Positions 43,674 through 52,851 of a stretch of DNA of 64,000 bases are shown here, one piece after another. Within the stretch, counting starts at the first letter, position 1. Each line of letters starts with the position of its first letter. Both the position numbers and the translations under genes were made by a program. Below the pieces are notes generated by a model. The model did no database searches and was not told the DNA's origin. It saw nothing but the letters and a program-made list of their open reading frames with translations. The stretch covers positions 992,001 to 1,056,000 of the forward strand of contig NZ_VCMZ01000001.1 in the NCBI RefSeq assembly GCF_006352475.1, written 5' to 3'. The DNA comes from Acinetobacter pullicarnis. GTDB taxonomy: Bacteria; Pseudomonadota; Gammaproteobacteria; Pseudomonadales; Moraxellaceae.

Positions 43674-44465
43674 TTATCTTTTTATTTGATAGTTTATCGT
43701 TTCTTTTAGCGAGACTAGATCATCAGGGGTGACATGAATTACGCCTTTTCCTGGGATGTCGATTTCATAAATAATAAATAGTGCCAAAGTAATTAGAAAA
43801 GGTAAAATTAGAATTAAAAGGTTCATGCCTTGTTCTTTGCGTGCATTGTACCCAATCAGGAAATTAGAAACGATTGCAAAGAAAATAAGGAGATACCAAA
43901 CGATATTGGGAATCTGATCACGCCAACTCACGGTTGTTTTTTCTTGAGAAGTATATAAATCACTATATGCGGTAAGTACCGAAGTTATTACAGGATTAGG
44001 TGTTTTTTTGGCTTCAAGCGTTGCAATTTCCCATAGTTTATTTTGTTTCTCTACTGAAATGATTCGCCATTTTTTGTTTTCAAGTTGATTTTGCGATTTA
44101 AAAAACTCAATTCTAGCGTCTAAATATTCACCTAATAAATTTTCTGCATTTTCCTGTTGATCTGGCGCCAAAAGCTGAGTACGTTGCATCGCTGTACCAA
44201 TCACGATCATTTCATTTTCTTCTGTTTTTTGCCGATCATTATAGCCACCAATCGAAATTGAAAGTACAAAGCCGATCAGTAAACCTAATAACGATAAAAT
44301 TGCACCGAGTACAATCTTGGCTTGATCGTCATTGATTTTCGTATGATGGTTTTTAAAAAAATACTTTCCAGCATATGCTGAGCTACTCAATAAAATAAGT
44401 ATTCCCCAAAAAACAAATGTCGAATTTATTGGGAATTCATCTAAAAACTGCTGGACCCATTGCAT
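43674..44465 (-). CDS. Bestrophin-like (DUF4239) membrane protein
   Basis: A 263-aa protein with two N-terminal membrane segments (about residues 15-33 and 50-72, the second IVLGAILSLLGLLIGFVLSISIG). A long cytoplasmic or periplasmic helical region follows, with NEMIVIGTAMQRTQLL and ENLLGEYLDARIEFF. Two C-terminal segments are at about 188-205 and 215-236. The pattern of a hydrophobic pair, an EN-containing helix (TEENEMIVIGTAM) and a final pair is that of DUF4239/bestrophin-like domains. The function is unknown and may be an ion channel. It is monocistronic. Confidence 0.7.
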   Translation of the reverse strand: MQWVQQFLDEFPINSTFVFWGILILLSSSAYAGKYFFKNHHTKINDDQAKIVLGAILSLLGLLIGFVLSISIGGYNDRQKTEENEMIVIGTAMQRTQLLAPDQQENAENLLGEYLDARIEFFKSQNQLENKKWRIISVEKQNKLWEIATLEAKKTPNPVITSVLTAYSDLYTSQEKTTVSWRDQIPNIVWYLLIFFAIVSNFLIGYNARKEQGMNLLILILPFLITLALFIIYEIDIPGKGVIHVTPDDLVSLKETINYQIKR

Positions 44466-44942
44466 CTTTATTATCCTTTTCGGTTGTTTTATAAAGTCGG
44501 CTCATTCAATAGAAAAAGTGACGCAATCCAGTTCAGGTCTATTTTTATATGTAGGAATTGAACATCATTATTTTTTGTTGCCTATGTTTAATTATAAAGA
44601 AGAATAAGATGAAATTCGATCATAAAAAACGATTAATAATAAAGATTTACTTTCTCTTATTCCTTTCGCAGTTGGGTGGTTTTGTATGCCAAATACTCAA
44701 TTTTATGACAGCTTGATTTTTTTCTAATTCCACCACTGTGCGCTGGAATTCTAATACTTATAAATGACTGATCACTTTGGTGCTCCACCACGAAGCAGTG
44801 GAATGCGGGAAGTTATGCTCGTCCGTAAGCTTTAGACAGCTGAAAAAAGCGCGTGTCGTAAAAAGATAAGTCCGCGTCGTCTTAAGTCATGGGGCGAACG
44901 ATAAAGTATTGTAATTTTGGTTATTGCGTAAAAAACTAGAAA
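44466..44942. other. 477-bp intergenic region with hairpins
   Basis: No coding sequence recognised. AATTCCA/TGGAATT forms a 7-bp stem at 44726-44750, followed by TCCAC/GTGGA nearby (about 44797-44815). The stretch 44795-44905 is more GC-rich than its surroundings and may hold a short RNA or a relic. The last 40 bases are AT-rich and likely carry the promoter of the operon. Confidence 0.4.
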
Positions 44943-45941
44943 ATGGATTTGAAAATGACGATGACTAAAGCAATACGTTTCTATGAAGCAGGAACTCCAG
45001 AAGTGCTGCGCTACGAAGATGTGGAAGTAGGTAATCCTGGATCGGGAGAAGTACGCTTACGCCATGTCGCTGTTGGTTTGAATTACGCAGATACTTATTT
45101 TAGAAATGGAACTTATCCAATTCCAGTGCCAAATGGCATGGGCGTTGAAGCATCTGGTGTGATTGAGGCAGTTGGTGAAGGTGTAACTCAGTTTGCGGTC
45201 GGTGATCGCGTGACATATACCGGATTTTTAAATACGTTGGGTGCTTATAGTAGCGAGCGTCTAATCGTTGCGAATGCATTGATTAAACTTCCTGATGCAA
45301 TCTCATGTGAAACGGCTGCGGCAATGACCATGCGTGGTTTAACTGCGGCTTATTTAATGCGCCGTATTTATGACTTTAAAGCGGGCGATACGATTTTACT
45401 GCATGCCGCTGCAGGTGGTGTGGGTTTAATCGTTTCACAGTGGGCCAAATTACTGGGCTTGACCGTGATTGGTACCACCTCTTCAGAAGAGAAGGCGGCT
45501 GTTGCACGTGCGCATGGTTGTGACCATGTGATTAATTACAGTCATGAAAATGTGGCTGAGCGCGTTCGCGAATTAACCAACGGGGTTGGCGTCAATGTGG
45601 TGTTTGACAGCGTTGGCAAAGACACCTTTATGGGTTCACTCGATGCATTAAAACGCCGTGGATTATTGGTCTGCGTGGGCACTGCTTCTGGGCCGATTCC
45701 TGCTTTTGATCCCGTGTTGTTGGCCATGAAAGGCTCGCTGTATATCACACGTCCAGCCTTGGCCGATTATATTGCTGATCCAGCGGAAAAAGCTGAACTG
45801 GCACAAGAATTATTTGATCACGTCAGCAGTGGCCGAATCAAAATTGAAATTAATCAGCGCTACCGTTTAGAAGATGCTGTACAAGCCCATCGTGATTTGG
45901 AAGCACGTAAAACAATAGGATCATCAATCTTTGTAATTTGA
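44943..45941 (+). CDS. Zinc-independent quinone oxidoreductase (NADPH:quinone reductase family)
   Basis: A 332-aa medium-chain dehydrogenase/reductase of the QOR type. Motifs are VGLNYADTYFRNGTYPIPVPNGMGVEASGVIEAVG (described by the NYADTYFRNG and GVEASG cores), the nucleotide-binding HAAAGGVGLIVSQWAKLLG and VFDSVGKDTFMGSLDAL. No structural or catalytic zinc ligands are seen. Met at residue 7 (44961, MTKAIRFYEAG) matches the usual start of the family and may be the true one. It is the first gene of a putative catabolic operon; the next gene follows within about 12 bp. It may reduce an enone intermediate. Confidence 0.85.
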   Translation: MDLKMTMTKAIRFYEAGTPEVLRYEDVEVGNPGSGEVRLRHVAVGLNYADTYFRNGTYPIPVPNGMGVEASGVIEAVGEGVTQFAVGDRVTYTGFLNTLGAYSSERLIVANALIKLPDAISCETAAAMTMRGLTAAYLMRRIYDFKAGDTILLHAAAGGVGLIVSQWAKLLGLTVIGTTSSEEKAAVARAHGCDHVINYSHENVAERVRELTNGVGVNVVFDSVGKDTFMGSLDALKRRGLLVCVGTASGPIPAFDPVLLAMKGSLYITRPALADYIADPAEKAELAQELFDHVSSGRIKIEINQRYRLEDAVQAHRDLEARKTIGSSIFVI

Positions 45942-45952
45942 AGGGACTTCTT

Positions 45953-46801
45953 ATGCAAATTGAACAGTTAACTTGCAATATTGGTGCAGCGCTGCATGGT
46001 GTACGTTTGGCAGATGCGATTCATGATGATGATTTGTTTGCTGAAATTCGCTCACAACTGCTGCAACATCGGGTTTTATTCTTACGTGATCAACAGTTGA
46101 CACGTGCCGAACATGTCGCATTTGCAGAACGTCTCGGGCCATTAGAAGATCATCCCGCTGTGGGAAGTCATCCTGATCACCCCGGATTGGTGCAGATCTA
46201 TAAAGATCCTGATAGTCCGATTGACCGTTATGAGAATGCGTGGCACAGCGATGCAAGCTGGCGCAAGATCCCACCGATGGGTGCGGTCCTCCGTTGTGTG
46301 GAATGCCCAACGGTTGGTGGCGATACCATGTGGACCAATATGGTGTTGGCGTATGACAAATTGCCTGAAGAAATCAAACTCAAAATTGCTGACTTGCGTG
46401 CATATCACAGTATTGAAGCCAGTTTTGGTGCCGCAATGCCAATCGAAAAACGCTTAGAACTCAAGGCCAAGTTTCCAGATGCTGAACATCCAGTGGTGCG
46501 TATCCATCCTGAAACGGGCGAGAAAATTCTATTCGTCAATTCCTTTGCGACCCATTTTAGTAACTTCCATACCAAAGAGCGCGTACGTTTTGGGCAAGAT
46601 GCCAATCCTGGTGCAGCAGATCTATTACGTTATTTGATTACCCAAGCGCAAATTCCAGAGTTCCAAGTCCGTTGGAGCTGGAAGCCGAATAGTATTGCGA
46701 TTTGGGATAATCGCAGTACCCAGCATTATGCGGTAATGGATTATCCCGCCTGCCATCGAAAAATGGAACGAGCAGGCATTGTTGGTGATGCAACCTACTG
46801 A
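45953..46801 (+). CDS. TauD/TfdA family 2-oxoglutarate-dependent dioxygenase
   Basis: A 282-aa non-haem Fe(II) oxygenase. The 2-His-1-Asp triad appears as H-S-D in ENAWHSDASW (about residue 97) and the distal His in NRSTQHYAVMDY (about residue 260). The 2-oxoglutarate-binding Arg is in HRKMERAGIVGD. SFATHFSNFHTKE is also typical. TauD relatives hydroxylate next to sulfonate, sulfate or ether groups. The substrate is unknown here; a YeiH-type exporter in the same operon hints at a sulfur compound. The ATG at 45953 was chosen over a TTG at 45938 because AAGGGAC precedes it properly. Confidence 0.85.
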   Translation: MQIEQLTCNIGAALHGVRLADAIHDDDLFAEIRSQLLQHRVLFLRDQQLTRAEHVAFAERLGPLEDHPAVGSHPDHPGLVQIYKDPDSPIDRYENAWHSDASWRKIPPMGAVLRCVECPTVGGDTMWTNMVLAYDKLPEEIKLKIADLRAYHSIEASFGAAMPIEKRLELKAKFPDAEHPVVRIHPETGEKILFVNSFATHFSNFHTKERVRFGQDANPGAADLLRYLITQAQIPEFQVRWSWKPNSIAIWDNRSTQHYAVMDYPACHRKMERAGIVGDATY

Positions 46802-46861
46802 GACGCTAGGTTAAATCAAACAATTTAATTAACAACTCAAGTCAATATAAAGGAAAGAGCG

Positions 46862-47914
46862 ATGCAATTCTTTGATGATTCTTTGCACCCAGAAAATATG
46901 GATAAAGTGGTTATTACCGTTGCGCCTTATGGGCCAGAGTGGATGCCAGAAGACTTTCCAGAAGACATTCCTGTCACGATGGATGAGCAAATTCAAAAAG
47001 CAGTAGAGTGTTATGAAGCCGGTGCGACCGTCTTGCATTTACACGTCCGTGAGCTAGATGGTAAAGGTTCTAAACGTCTATCTAAGTTTAATGAATTGAT
47101 TGCTGGTGTGCGTGAAGCTGTACCTGAGATGATTATTCAGGTGGGTGGTTCGATTTCATTTGCACCTGAAAGTGAAGGCGAAGCAGCACTGTGGCTAAGT
47201 GATGATACCCGACATATGTTGGCTGAATTAACCCCAAAACCAGACCAAGTTACCGTTGCCGTAAATACCACTCAAATGAATATCATGGAGTTACTCTATC
47301 CTGAATATTTGGCTGGCACCTCATTGGAACATCCTGGCATTCAAGCCGCTTATGCTGAAATGACTGTGCCAGCAGGTCCGGGCTGGTTGACAGAGCATCT
47401 TAAACGTCTATGCCAAAATGGTATTCAACCGCATTTCCAATTAACCGGGATGCATGGTCTTGAAACGCTAGAGCGTATGGTACGTAAAGGCCTGTATAAA
47501 GGCCCATTGAATTTGACTTGGATCGGGATTGGTGGTGGTTTTGATGGTCCAAATCCATTTAACTTCTTCAATTTTATTCATCGTGTACCTGATGGTTGTA
47601 CCTTAACCTCAGAATCTTTGCTGAAAAATGTATTGCCAATCAATACGATCTCTATGGCAATGGGTCTGCATGCGCGTGTGGGTAATGAAGATACGATCAT
47701 TGATCATCAAGGCAAGCGTTTCTCATCTGTACAGCAAATTGAGCAAACCGTACGCATCGCACATGAGTTAGGTCGTGAGATTGCAACCGGTAAAGAAGCG
47801 CGTGAAATTTATCGTATTGGTGTGCAGTACGACACCATCGAAGAAACCTTACTTGCCAACGGCATGGCGCCAAATCGCCAGCCTGGGCAAAAAGGTGTAC
47901 CGCAACGTAAATGA
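46862..47914 (+). CDS. BKACE family beta-keto acid cleavage enzyme
   Basis: A 350-aa zinc-dependent enzyme of the 3-keto-5-aminohexanoate cleavage (DUF849) family, which splits a beta-keto acid with acetyl-CoA to give acetoacetate and a new acyl-CoA. Family motifs are EAGATVLHLHVRELDGKGS (zinc-binding HxH), IQVGGS, the segment TVAVNTTQMN, GPGWLTEHLKRL and LPINTISMAMGLHARVGNEDTI, with Glu/Asp near the end. The family was defined with many substrate types such as dehydrocarnitine. AAAGGAAAGAGCG gives a strong ribosome-binding site. Its place after a dioxygenase suggests it attacks a keto acid made from the oxygenated substrate. Confidence 0.88.
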   Translation: MQFFDDSLHPENMDKVVITVAPYGPEWMPEDFPEDIPVTMDEQIQKAVECYEAGATVLHLHVRELDGKGSKRLSKFNELIAGVREAVPEMIIQVGGSISFAPESEGEAALWLSDDTRHMLAELTPKPDQVTVAVNTTQMNIMELLYPEYLAGTSLEHPGIQAAYAEMTVPAGPGWLTEHLKRLCQNGIQPHFQLTGMHGLETLERMVRKGLYKGPLNLTWIGIGGGFDGPNPFNFFNFIHRVPDGCTLTSESLLKNVLPINTISMAMGLHARVGNEDTIIDHQGKRFSSVQQIEQTVRIAHELGREIATGKEAREIYRIGVQYDTIEETLLANGMAPNRQPGQKGVPQRK

Positions 47915-47955
47915 TCTAGGTCAGTCAGCAGTTAGACTGAAGTGAGTCAACTAAG

Positions 47956-47993
47956 ACGATGACTACATTGCCAAACGCTTATGTAGTCGTCGT
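47956..47993. terminator. Hairpin between the BKACE and MFS genes
   Basis: ACGATGACTACAT and ATGTAGTCGTCGT pair over 13 bp with one mismatch around a 12-base loop. There is no strong T run, so it may be a partial terminator or an RNA-processing site within the operon. Confidence 0.5.
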
Positions 47994-48122
47994 TAAGTCA
48001 ATATAAATTATAAGAAATATAAGGCGGGCGATGGATGCCCATACATACACAACGCATAGGCGTCGTTGGCTGATCTGAACAAGGTGAGCGCAGTTGCGAC
48101 GATAAAAATACAAGGAGTCCGT

Positions 48123-49451
48123 ATGAATGCCAAACAGCCTACTGCCCAGCGAATGAATGTAGATACCTCGATGGGTATTTCTCGCCGTTATGCTTGGCTG
48201 GTTTTTGCCCTCACATTTGGTTTGCTGCTTTCAGATTACATGTCACGGCAAGTATTAAATGCAGTATTTCCTTTAATTAAAAGCGAGTGGGTACTCAGTG
48301 ATAGTCAACTCGGCTTACTAAGTGGCATTGTGGCTTTAATGGTCGGTTTACTGACTTTACCTTTGTCATTATTGGCTGACCGTTTTGGTCGTGTCAAAAG
48401 CTTAACCATCATGGCGGTGTTGTGGAGCCTAGCCACGCTTGGCTGTGCGCTTGCCGAAAGTTATCAGCAAATGTTTGTTGCCCGTTTTATGGTGGGCGTG
48501 GGTGAGGCGGCTTATGGCAGTGTGGGTATTGCTGTGGTCGTGGCTGTGTTTCCTAAAGAGATGCGAGCAACGCTTGCCAGTGCTTTTATGGCCGGTGGCA
48601 TGGTCGGCTCATTTCTTGGCATGGCATTAGGTGGGATGTTGGCCGAACATTATGGTTGGCGCTGGGCCTTCGGTGGCATGGCGCTATTCGGCTTAGTTTT
48701 GGCGACGCTATATCCGCTGATTGTCAAAGAAAAGAAAATTGTTTCGCCCAACTTAATGACTCCGACAGGAGAGAAGCTCGCTCAAATTAAGTCACCGCTG
48801 AAAACTTTGTATTCAAGTCGTTCTGTCATTGCAACCTATATTGCCAGTGGCTTACAACTGTTTGTTGCGGGTACGGTGATCGTATGGATTCCGAGTTATC
48901 TCAACCGCTATTACGGCATGAGTACGGATACTGCTGGCGGTGTTGCCGCGGTGATTGTGCTGTGTAGTGCCGTTGGGGCGGTTTTATGCGGCATACTTTG
49001 TGATCGTCTTGGGCGTACTCGTCCAGATCGTAAAGTCAGTTTAGCCATTGCTTTTTGCCTTGGAAGTTGTGTTTTGCTTTCGATTGCCTTTGCTTTACCC
49101 GCAGGCCGTGCGCAGTTGATCATGATTTGCCTTGGAGCATTCATTGTGATTGGGACCAATGGGCCAACCATTGCCATGGTTGCCAATTTAACCCATTACG
49201 CGGTGCATAGTACCGCTTTTGCCGCATTAACCTTAGCCAATAACTTTTTAGGGCTGGCGCTTGGACCGATGCTGATTGGGCGATTGTCTGATGTGATCGG
49301 TTTACATGCTGCATTTCAAATCATGCCATTGATGAGCATCGCCGCTGCAGCCATGTTCTTTTACGCTAGACGCCATTATCAAGCAGATGTGGAGCAATTA
49401 AATGGGCGGTATATGCAGCAGCCCAATGGATCGTGTGATGAACAAATTTGA
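48123..49451 (+). CDS. MFS transporter, likely uptake of the operon substrate
   Basis: A 442-aa, 12-helix major facilitator. The start at 48123 (MNAKQPTAQR) follows AAGGAGTCCGT; a longer frame from 48066 lacks such a site. Motifs are RQVLNAVFPLIKSEWVLSD near helix 1, LADRFGRVKSL (motif A, about residue 83) and RFMVGVGEAAYGSVG in helix 4. It resembles aromatic-acid/hexuronate-type ACS symporters. In the operon it most likely imports the substrate of the dioxygenase or the BKACE enzyme. Confidence 0.82.
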   Translation: MNAKQPTAQRMNVDTSMGISRRYAWLVFALTFGLLLSDYMSRQVLNAVFPLIKSEWVLSDSQLGLLSGIVALMVGLLTLPLSLLADRFGRVKSLTIMAVLWSLATLGCALAESYQQMFVARFMVGVGEAAYGSVGIAVVVAVFPKEMRATLASAFMAGGMVGSFLGMALGGMLAEHYGWRWAFGGMALFGLVLATLYPLIVKEKKIVSPNLMTPTGEKLAQIKSPLKTLYSSRSVIATYIASGLQLFVAGTVIVWIPSYLNRYYGMSTDTAGGVAAVIVLCSAVGAVLCGILCDRLGRTRPDRKVSLAIAFCLGSCVLLSIAFALPAGRAQLIMICLGAFIVIGTNGPTIAMVANLTHYAVHSTAFAALTLANNFLGLALGPMLIGRLSDVIGLHAAFQIMPLMSIAAAAMFFYARRHYQADVEQLNGRYMQQPNGSCDEQI

Positions 49452-49472
49452 ACATAACGTGGATGAAAAATT

Positions 49473-50126
49473 ATGACCCGTCAACTACAGATAGAGGTGT
49501 TTTTTGACTTTATTTGCCCATGGTGCTTGATTGGAAAGCGTCAGTTACAGGCCGCCATCATACAATTGCATCAGCATGATCCGAATGTTGATGTGAACTT
49601 GGTTTGGCGTGGCGTTCAGTTAATACCCGATATACCCGTTGATGGGGTTGCTTTTAAGACGTTTTATCTACAAAGATTAGGCAGTATCACCGCAGTACAG
49701 ATGCGACAGGAACAAGTTCGTCAATCTGCACATACAGTTGGTCTTGAGATTAATTTTGATCGCATTCAGCGGATGCCAAATACCGCAAAGGTACATCATT
49801 TATTTGAACGTGCCTTAAGCGTTGGAACGGCTGCGCAATGCGATATGCTGCTTGAACAGTTATTTGCCGCATATTTTCATCATGGCAAAAATATTGGCGA
49901 TCGTGCAGATCTCCTGAAGATTGCTGCATTTTGTGGTTTCTCTGGTGAGGCGCTTCACTATATTTTGAGCCCGTTGGATGACGCTTTTATTTCTGCAAAT
50001 ACAAATGGAAATGGGGTGCCTTACTTTATTTTTGATGGTCGTTTGGCTATGGCAGGTGCTCAGCCTGCCAATGTACTGTACCACGCAATGCTTGAAGCAC
50101 TGGCAACACAAGGACAGTCAATATGA
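49473..50126 (+). CDS. DsbA family (FrnE-like) thiol oxidoreductase or isomerase
   Basis: A 217-aa cytoplasmic thioredoxin-fold protein with the active site FFDFICPWCLIGKRQL (CPWC) at residues 11-26, a helical insertion, and GNGVPYFIFDGRLAMAGAQP with the cis-Pro loop. No signal peptide is seen, so it is like FrnE or 2-hydroxychromene-2-carboxylate isomerase relatives. Its last 4 bases overlap the Rieske gene as ATGA. A role in thiol chemistry or isomerisation within the operon is inferred. Confidence 0.82.
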   Translation: MTRQLQIEVFFDFICPWCLIGKRQLQAAIIQLHQHDPNVDVNLVWRGVQLIPDIPVDGVAFKTFYLQRLGSITAVQMRQEQVRQSAHTVGLEINFDRIQRMPNTAKVHHLFERALSVGTAAQCDMLLEQLFAAYFHHGKNIGDRADLLKIAAFCGFSGEALHYILSPLDDAFISANTNGNGVPYFIFDGRLAMAGAQPANVLYHAMLEALATQGQSI

Positions 50127-50449
50127 GCAGCCATTTTCAAGTGCCATTAGAAAAAGTGCCGAAGTCGGGTATGCGTACATTTCTGAAAATTGGCGATAAA
50201 ACGATTGTCCTGTTTAATATCGATACGCAATTTTATGCGATTGATGACAGCTGCCCACATCAGGGCGCGTCACTATACACAGGCCAATTACAGGGGCGTT
50301 CCATCCAATGTTGTGCGCATGGTTTACGTTTTGATGTCGCCAGTGGTTATCTGTTGAATTCTACCCAGCTTAAAGTTGCAACTTATCCAGTAGAAGTGGT
50401 GAGCGAGCAAGTATTTATTGTGATCGATGCTGGAGCGCGACATGAATAA
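50123..50449 (+). CDS. Rieske-type [2Fe-2S] ferredoxin
   Basis: A 108-aa single-domain Rieske protein. The cluster ligands are in CPHQGASL and CCAHGLRFD, fitting C-x-H and C-x2-H (the second as CxxH with an extra Cys before it). It is small and soluble, like ferredoxin components of oxygenases. It overlaps the DsbA-family gene by 4 bases and the YeiH gene by 8 bases, so all three are coupled. It may donate electrons to an oxygenase; no Rieske oxygenase alpha subunit lies in the window. Confidence 0.85.
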   Translation: MSSHFQVPLEKVPKSGMRTFLKIGDKTIVLFNIDTQFYAIDDSCPHQGASLYTGQLQGRSIQCCAHGLRFDVASGYLLNSTQLKVATYPVEVVSEQVFIVIDAGARHE

Positions 50450-51452
50450 TGCAACGCTTATAAATTTGCGTCAGCGTATAGGCGAATTACTCCCCGGTTT
50501 TTTGGTGAGTTTGGTCGTTGCCGCTGCTGCCACTTTTTTATCGGAGCATTATGGTGCTCCCGTGATGTTATTTGCATTGTTGCTCGGCATGGGACTAAAT
50601 TTTTTATCGACAGACAGCAAATGTACTGCCGGAATCGAGTTTACTTCACGCACCATCTTACGTTTTGGGATTGCCTTGTTGGGGATGCGAATCACCTTGG
50701 AGCAGATCGCCTCACTTGGTTGGGGGATGACTGCCTTGGTGATCACCTCGGTGGTCGTGACCATTTTGGTTTCGATGGCTGCGGCAAAAGTGTTGGGCTT
50801 TAAAGGAATCTTTGGCATGTTGACCGGTGGGGCGACTGCAATTTGTGGCGCTTCGGCAGCGTTGGCATTGTCGGCCGCGTTGCCAAGTCATAAACAAAAA
50901 GAGCAAGCGACGTTATTTACCGTCATTGTGGTGTCCGCATTTTCAACCATTGCCATGATTGTCTATCCGATGATTGCCAATGGGCTTGAATTATCACCGA
51001 TTGCTGCTGGGGTATTTTTAGGTGCCACCATTCATGATGTGGCACAGGTCGTGGGTGCAGGGTATAGCATGTCGACTGAAACAGGTGATACTGCCACCGT
51101 GGTCAAACTAATGCGTGTTGCAATGTTATTGCCCGTGATTGTTTGTGCGGCAATGATTACTCGGATGCAAGGTGCGGGTTCAACGGGGAAACGTCCACCG
51201 TTATTGCCGATGTTTGCGGTTGGTTTTATCGTGTGTGTCTGCATTAACAGTACGGGCTGGGTACCGGTGGTGATTCAAGCTGGGTTAAACGATTTATCTC
51301 GCTGGTGTTTGGTGATTGCGATTAGTGCCTTGGGGATGAAAACCCAGTTAAAAGCCTTGGCTGCTGTGGGGATCAAACCGATTCTATTGATGTTGGGCGA
51401 AAGCGTATTTCTGGTATTGCTGGTATTGCTATTGATGCACTGGTTCTTCTGA
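50442..51452 (+). CDS. YeiH/UPF0324 family putative sulfate or sulfite exporter
   Basis: A 336-aa, roughly 10-helix membrane protein. Family motifs are FALLLGMGLNFLS, LRFGIALLGMRITLEQI, GGATAICGASAALALSAALPSH and GATIHDVAQVVGAGYSMS. The start at 50442 (MNNATLINL) fits inside the Rieske gene end; an in-frame upstream start at 50427 adds only five residues. YeiH proteins are called sulfate exporters mostly by context. Together with a TauD-type dioxygenase it supports, but does not prove, release of inorganic sulfur in this pathway. Confidence 0.83.
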   Translation: MNNATLINLRQRIGELLPGFLVSLVVAAAATFLSEHYGAPVMLFALLLGMGLNFLSTDSKCTAGIEFTSRTILRFGIALLGMRITLEQIASLGWGMTALVITSVVVTILVSMAAAKVLGFKGIFGMLTGGATAICGASAALALSAALPSHKQKEQATLFTVIVVSAFSTIAMIVYPMIANGLELSPIAAGVFLGATIHDVAQVVGAGYSMSTETGDTATVVKLMRVAMLLPVIVCAAMITRMQGAGSTGKRPPLLPMFAVGFIVCVCINSTGWVPVVIQAGLNDLSRWCLVIAISALGMKTQLKALAAVGIKPILLMLGESVFLVLLVLLLMHWFF

Positions 51453-51534
51453 GCTTGATCTCAGCTTAAAATGGGCTTTGACGGAGATTCATCAACACAA
51501 AGCAAAGCCTATTTAAGCTCAAGGTCTTGGGAAA

Positions 51535-52545
51535 TTAGGCCAGTAGTGCTTTATTACTATCGCGCCACGCAGTGGGTGCGATTCCAAATTGATTGATAAA
51601 CCAACGGGTAAACGAACTTGGGGTTGAGTAACCCAAAATATCAGAAACATGACTCAGTGAATAATTGATATTTCTCAAATAACGAAACACCAAGTTGCGC
51701 CGTACATCATTAATTAAATCGCTAAAACTGGTCTGTGCTGCTTCTAATCGACGTTGTAGGGTCCGTACATTAATGCCATGTGTTTGCGCGATTTGGTCTA
51801 AGGTGGCACGGCCCATTGGCAGCAGTAAGTAGATGCTTTTACGGATATCAAAAATAATCGAAGATGGGCTTTCGGTTTGGAGGAGGTCGAGATAGCGCTG
51901 GGCATGATCTGCCATGGCGGTATTGGCTTGCGGATTGGCCGAATCAAGTTCAGCTGCGGTACAGACAATCCCATTAAACTCACTGCCAAACTTTAATGAA
52001 CAACCAAAAACTCGACGATGCACAGAGAGGTCATTCGGTGCACTGTGGGTAAAGTGGATGCTTAATGGTTGCCATTTTTGAAACAACAATGATGCACAGA
52101 GACGATGCATCACCCCGAGCGCCAGTTCTGTCGACTGGCGGCTATACATCGAGGCATTGGTGACGACTTCTTGTCGAATAATCACGGTATTGCCATCCTC
52201 TTCGATATAAATCGCCAAGGCATTATTGAGAACGTTGCGATAACGAATCATGGTTTGCAGTGCGTCACGCAACGTGTGCTGATAATTGAGCAATAAACTA
52301 ATTTCACCAAGATCGGAAAGTTGGCGGTTTTCTGCCATCTGTAATCCGAACATTTCGCAGCCACTGAGTTGCGCGGATTGTTCCAATAACGCAATCGCCT
52401 TGTCTACAGGGATGCGCTGTTTGCTGTCATTTAGTTGCGATTGATTGAGACCGACACTAGACAGTAAATGGTATGCGTTAAGGTCCAATCGTTGGGTAAC
52501 GTCCAAATAATTTGTCAGCACTGCTCTATGCGCTAGAGGAATCAC
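51535..52545 (-). CDS. AraC family transcriptional regulator
   Basis: A 336-aa regulator. The N-terminal arabinose-binding-like domain (DUF/PF12625 type) includes NAYHLLSSVGLNQSQL and EMFGLQMAENRQLSDLGEISLLL. The C-terminal AraC HTH has GINVRTLQRRLEAAQTSF and LRNINYSLSHVSDILGYSTPSSFTRWF with the second helix-turn-helix. It is convergent with the catabolic operon and divergent from the alpha/beta hydrolase gene, so it may control either or both; this type usually activates catabolic genes in response to a substrate. Confidence 0.87.
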   Translation of the reverse strand: MIPLAHRAVLTNYLDVTQRLDLNAYHLLSSVGLNQSQLNDSKQRIPVDKAIALLEQSAQLSGCEMFGLQMAENRQLSDLGEISLLLNYQHTLRDALQTMIRYRNVLNNALAIYIEEDGNTVIIRQEVVTNASMYSRQSTELALGVMHRLCASLLFQKWQPLSIHFTHSAPNDLSVHRRVFGCSLKFGSEFNGIVCTAAELDSANPQANTAMADHAQRYLDLLQTESPSSIIFDIRKSIYLLLPMGRATLDQIAQTHGINVRTLQRRLEAAQTSFSDLINDVRRNLVFRYLRNINYSLSHVSDILGYSTPSSFTRWFINQFGIAPTAWRDSNKALLA

Positions 52546-52851
52546 TCATCATCTCCTTATTTTTTAATTAACCTTACCTGGTCAGAACTTATTTATATCC
52601 AACTTGCCACGTCTGGGGAAGTCGTAACCCACGACATCACAAAACTATGACTGGGTATTTTTCGATTTTATAACTTATTGCACTGATTTGAGAGGATTTT
52701 GCTGCTTTAACGAAGCTTTTAAAGTGGCTGTCATCAAATGATAAGTGAGTGGCATTGAATGTACATTATTTGACTAGCCGAGTCTCTATTGTGGATATCA
52801 AATTTATAACATTTGTTGCACTTACTCGCGAGTGAGTTCGAAGGAATCGAG

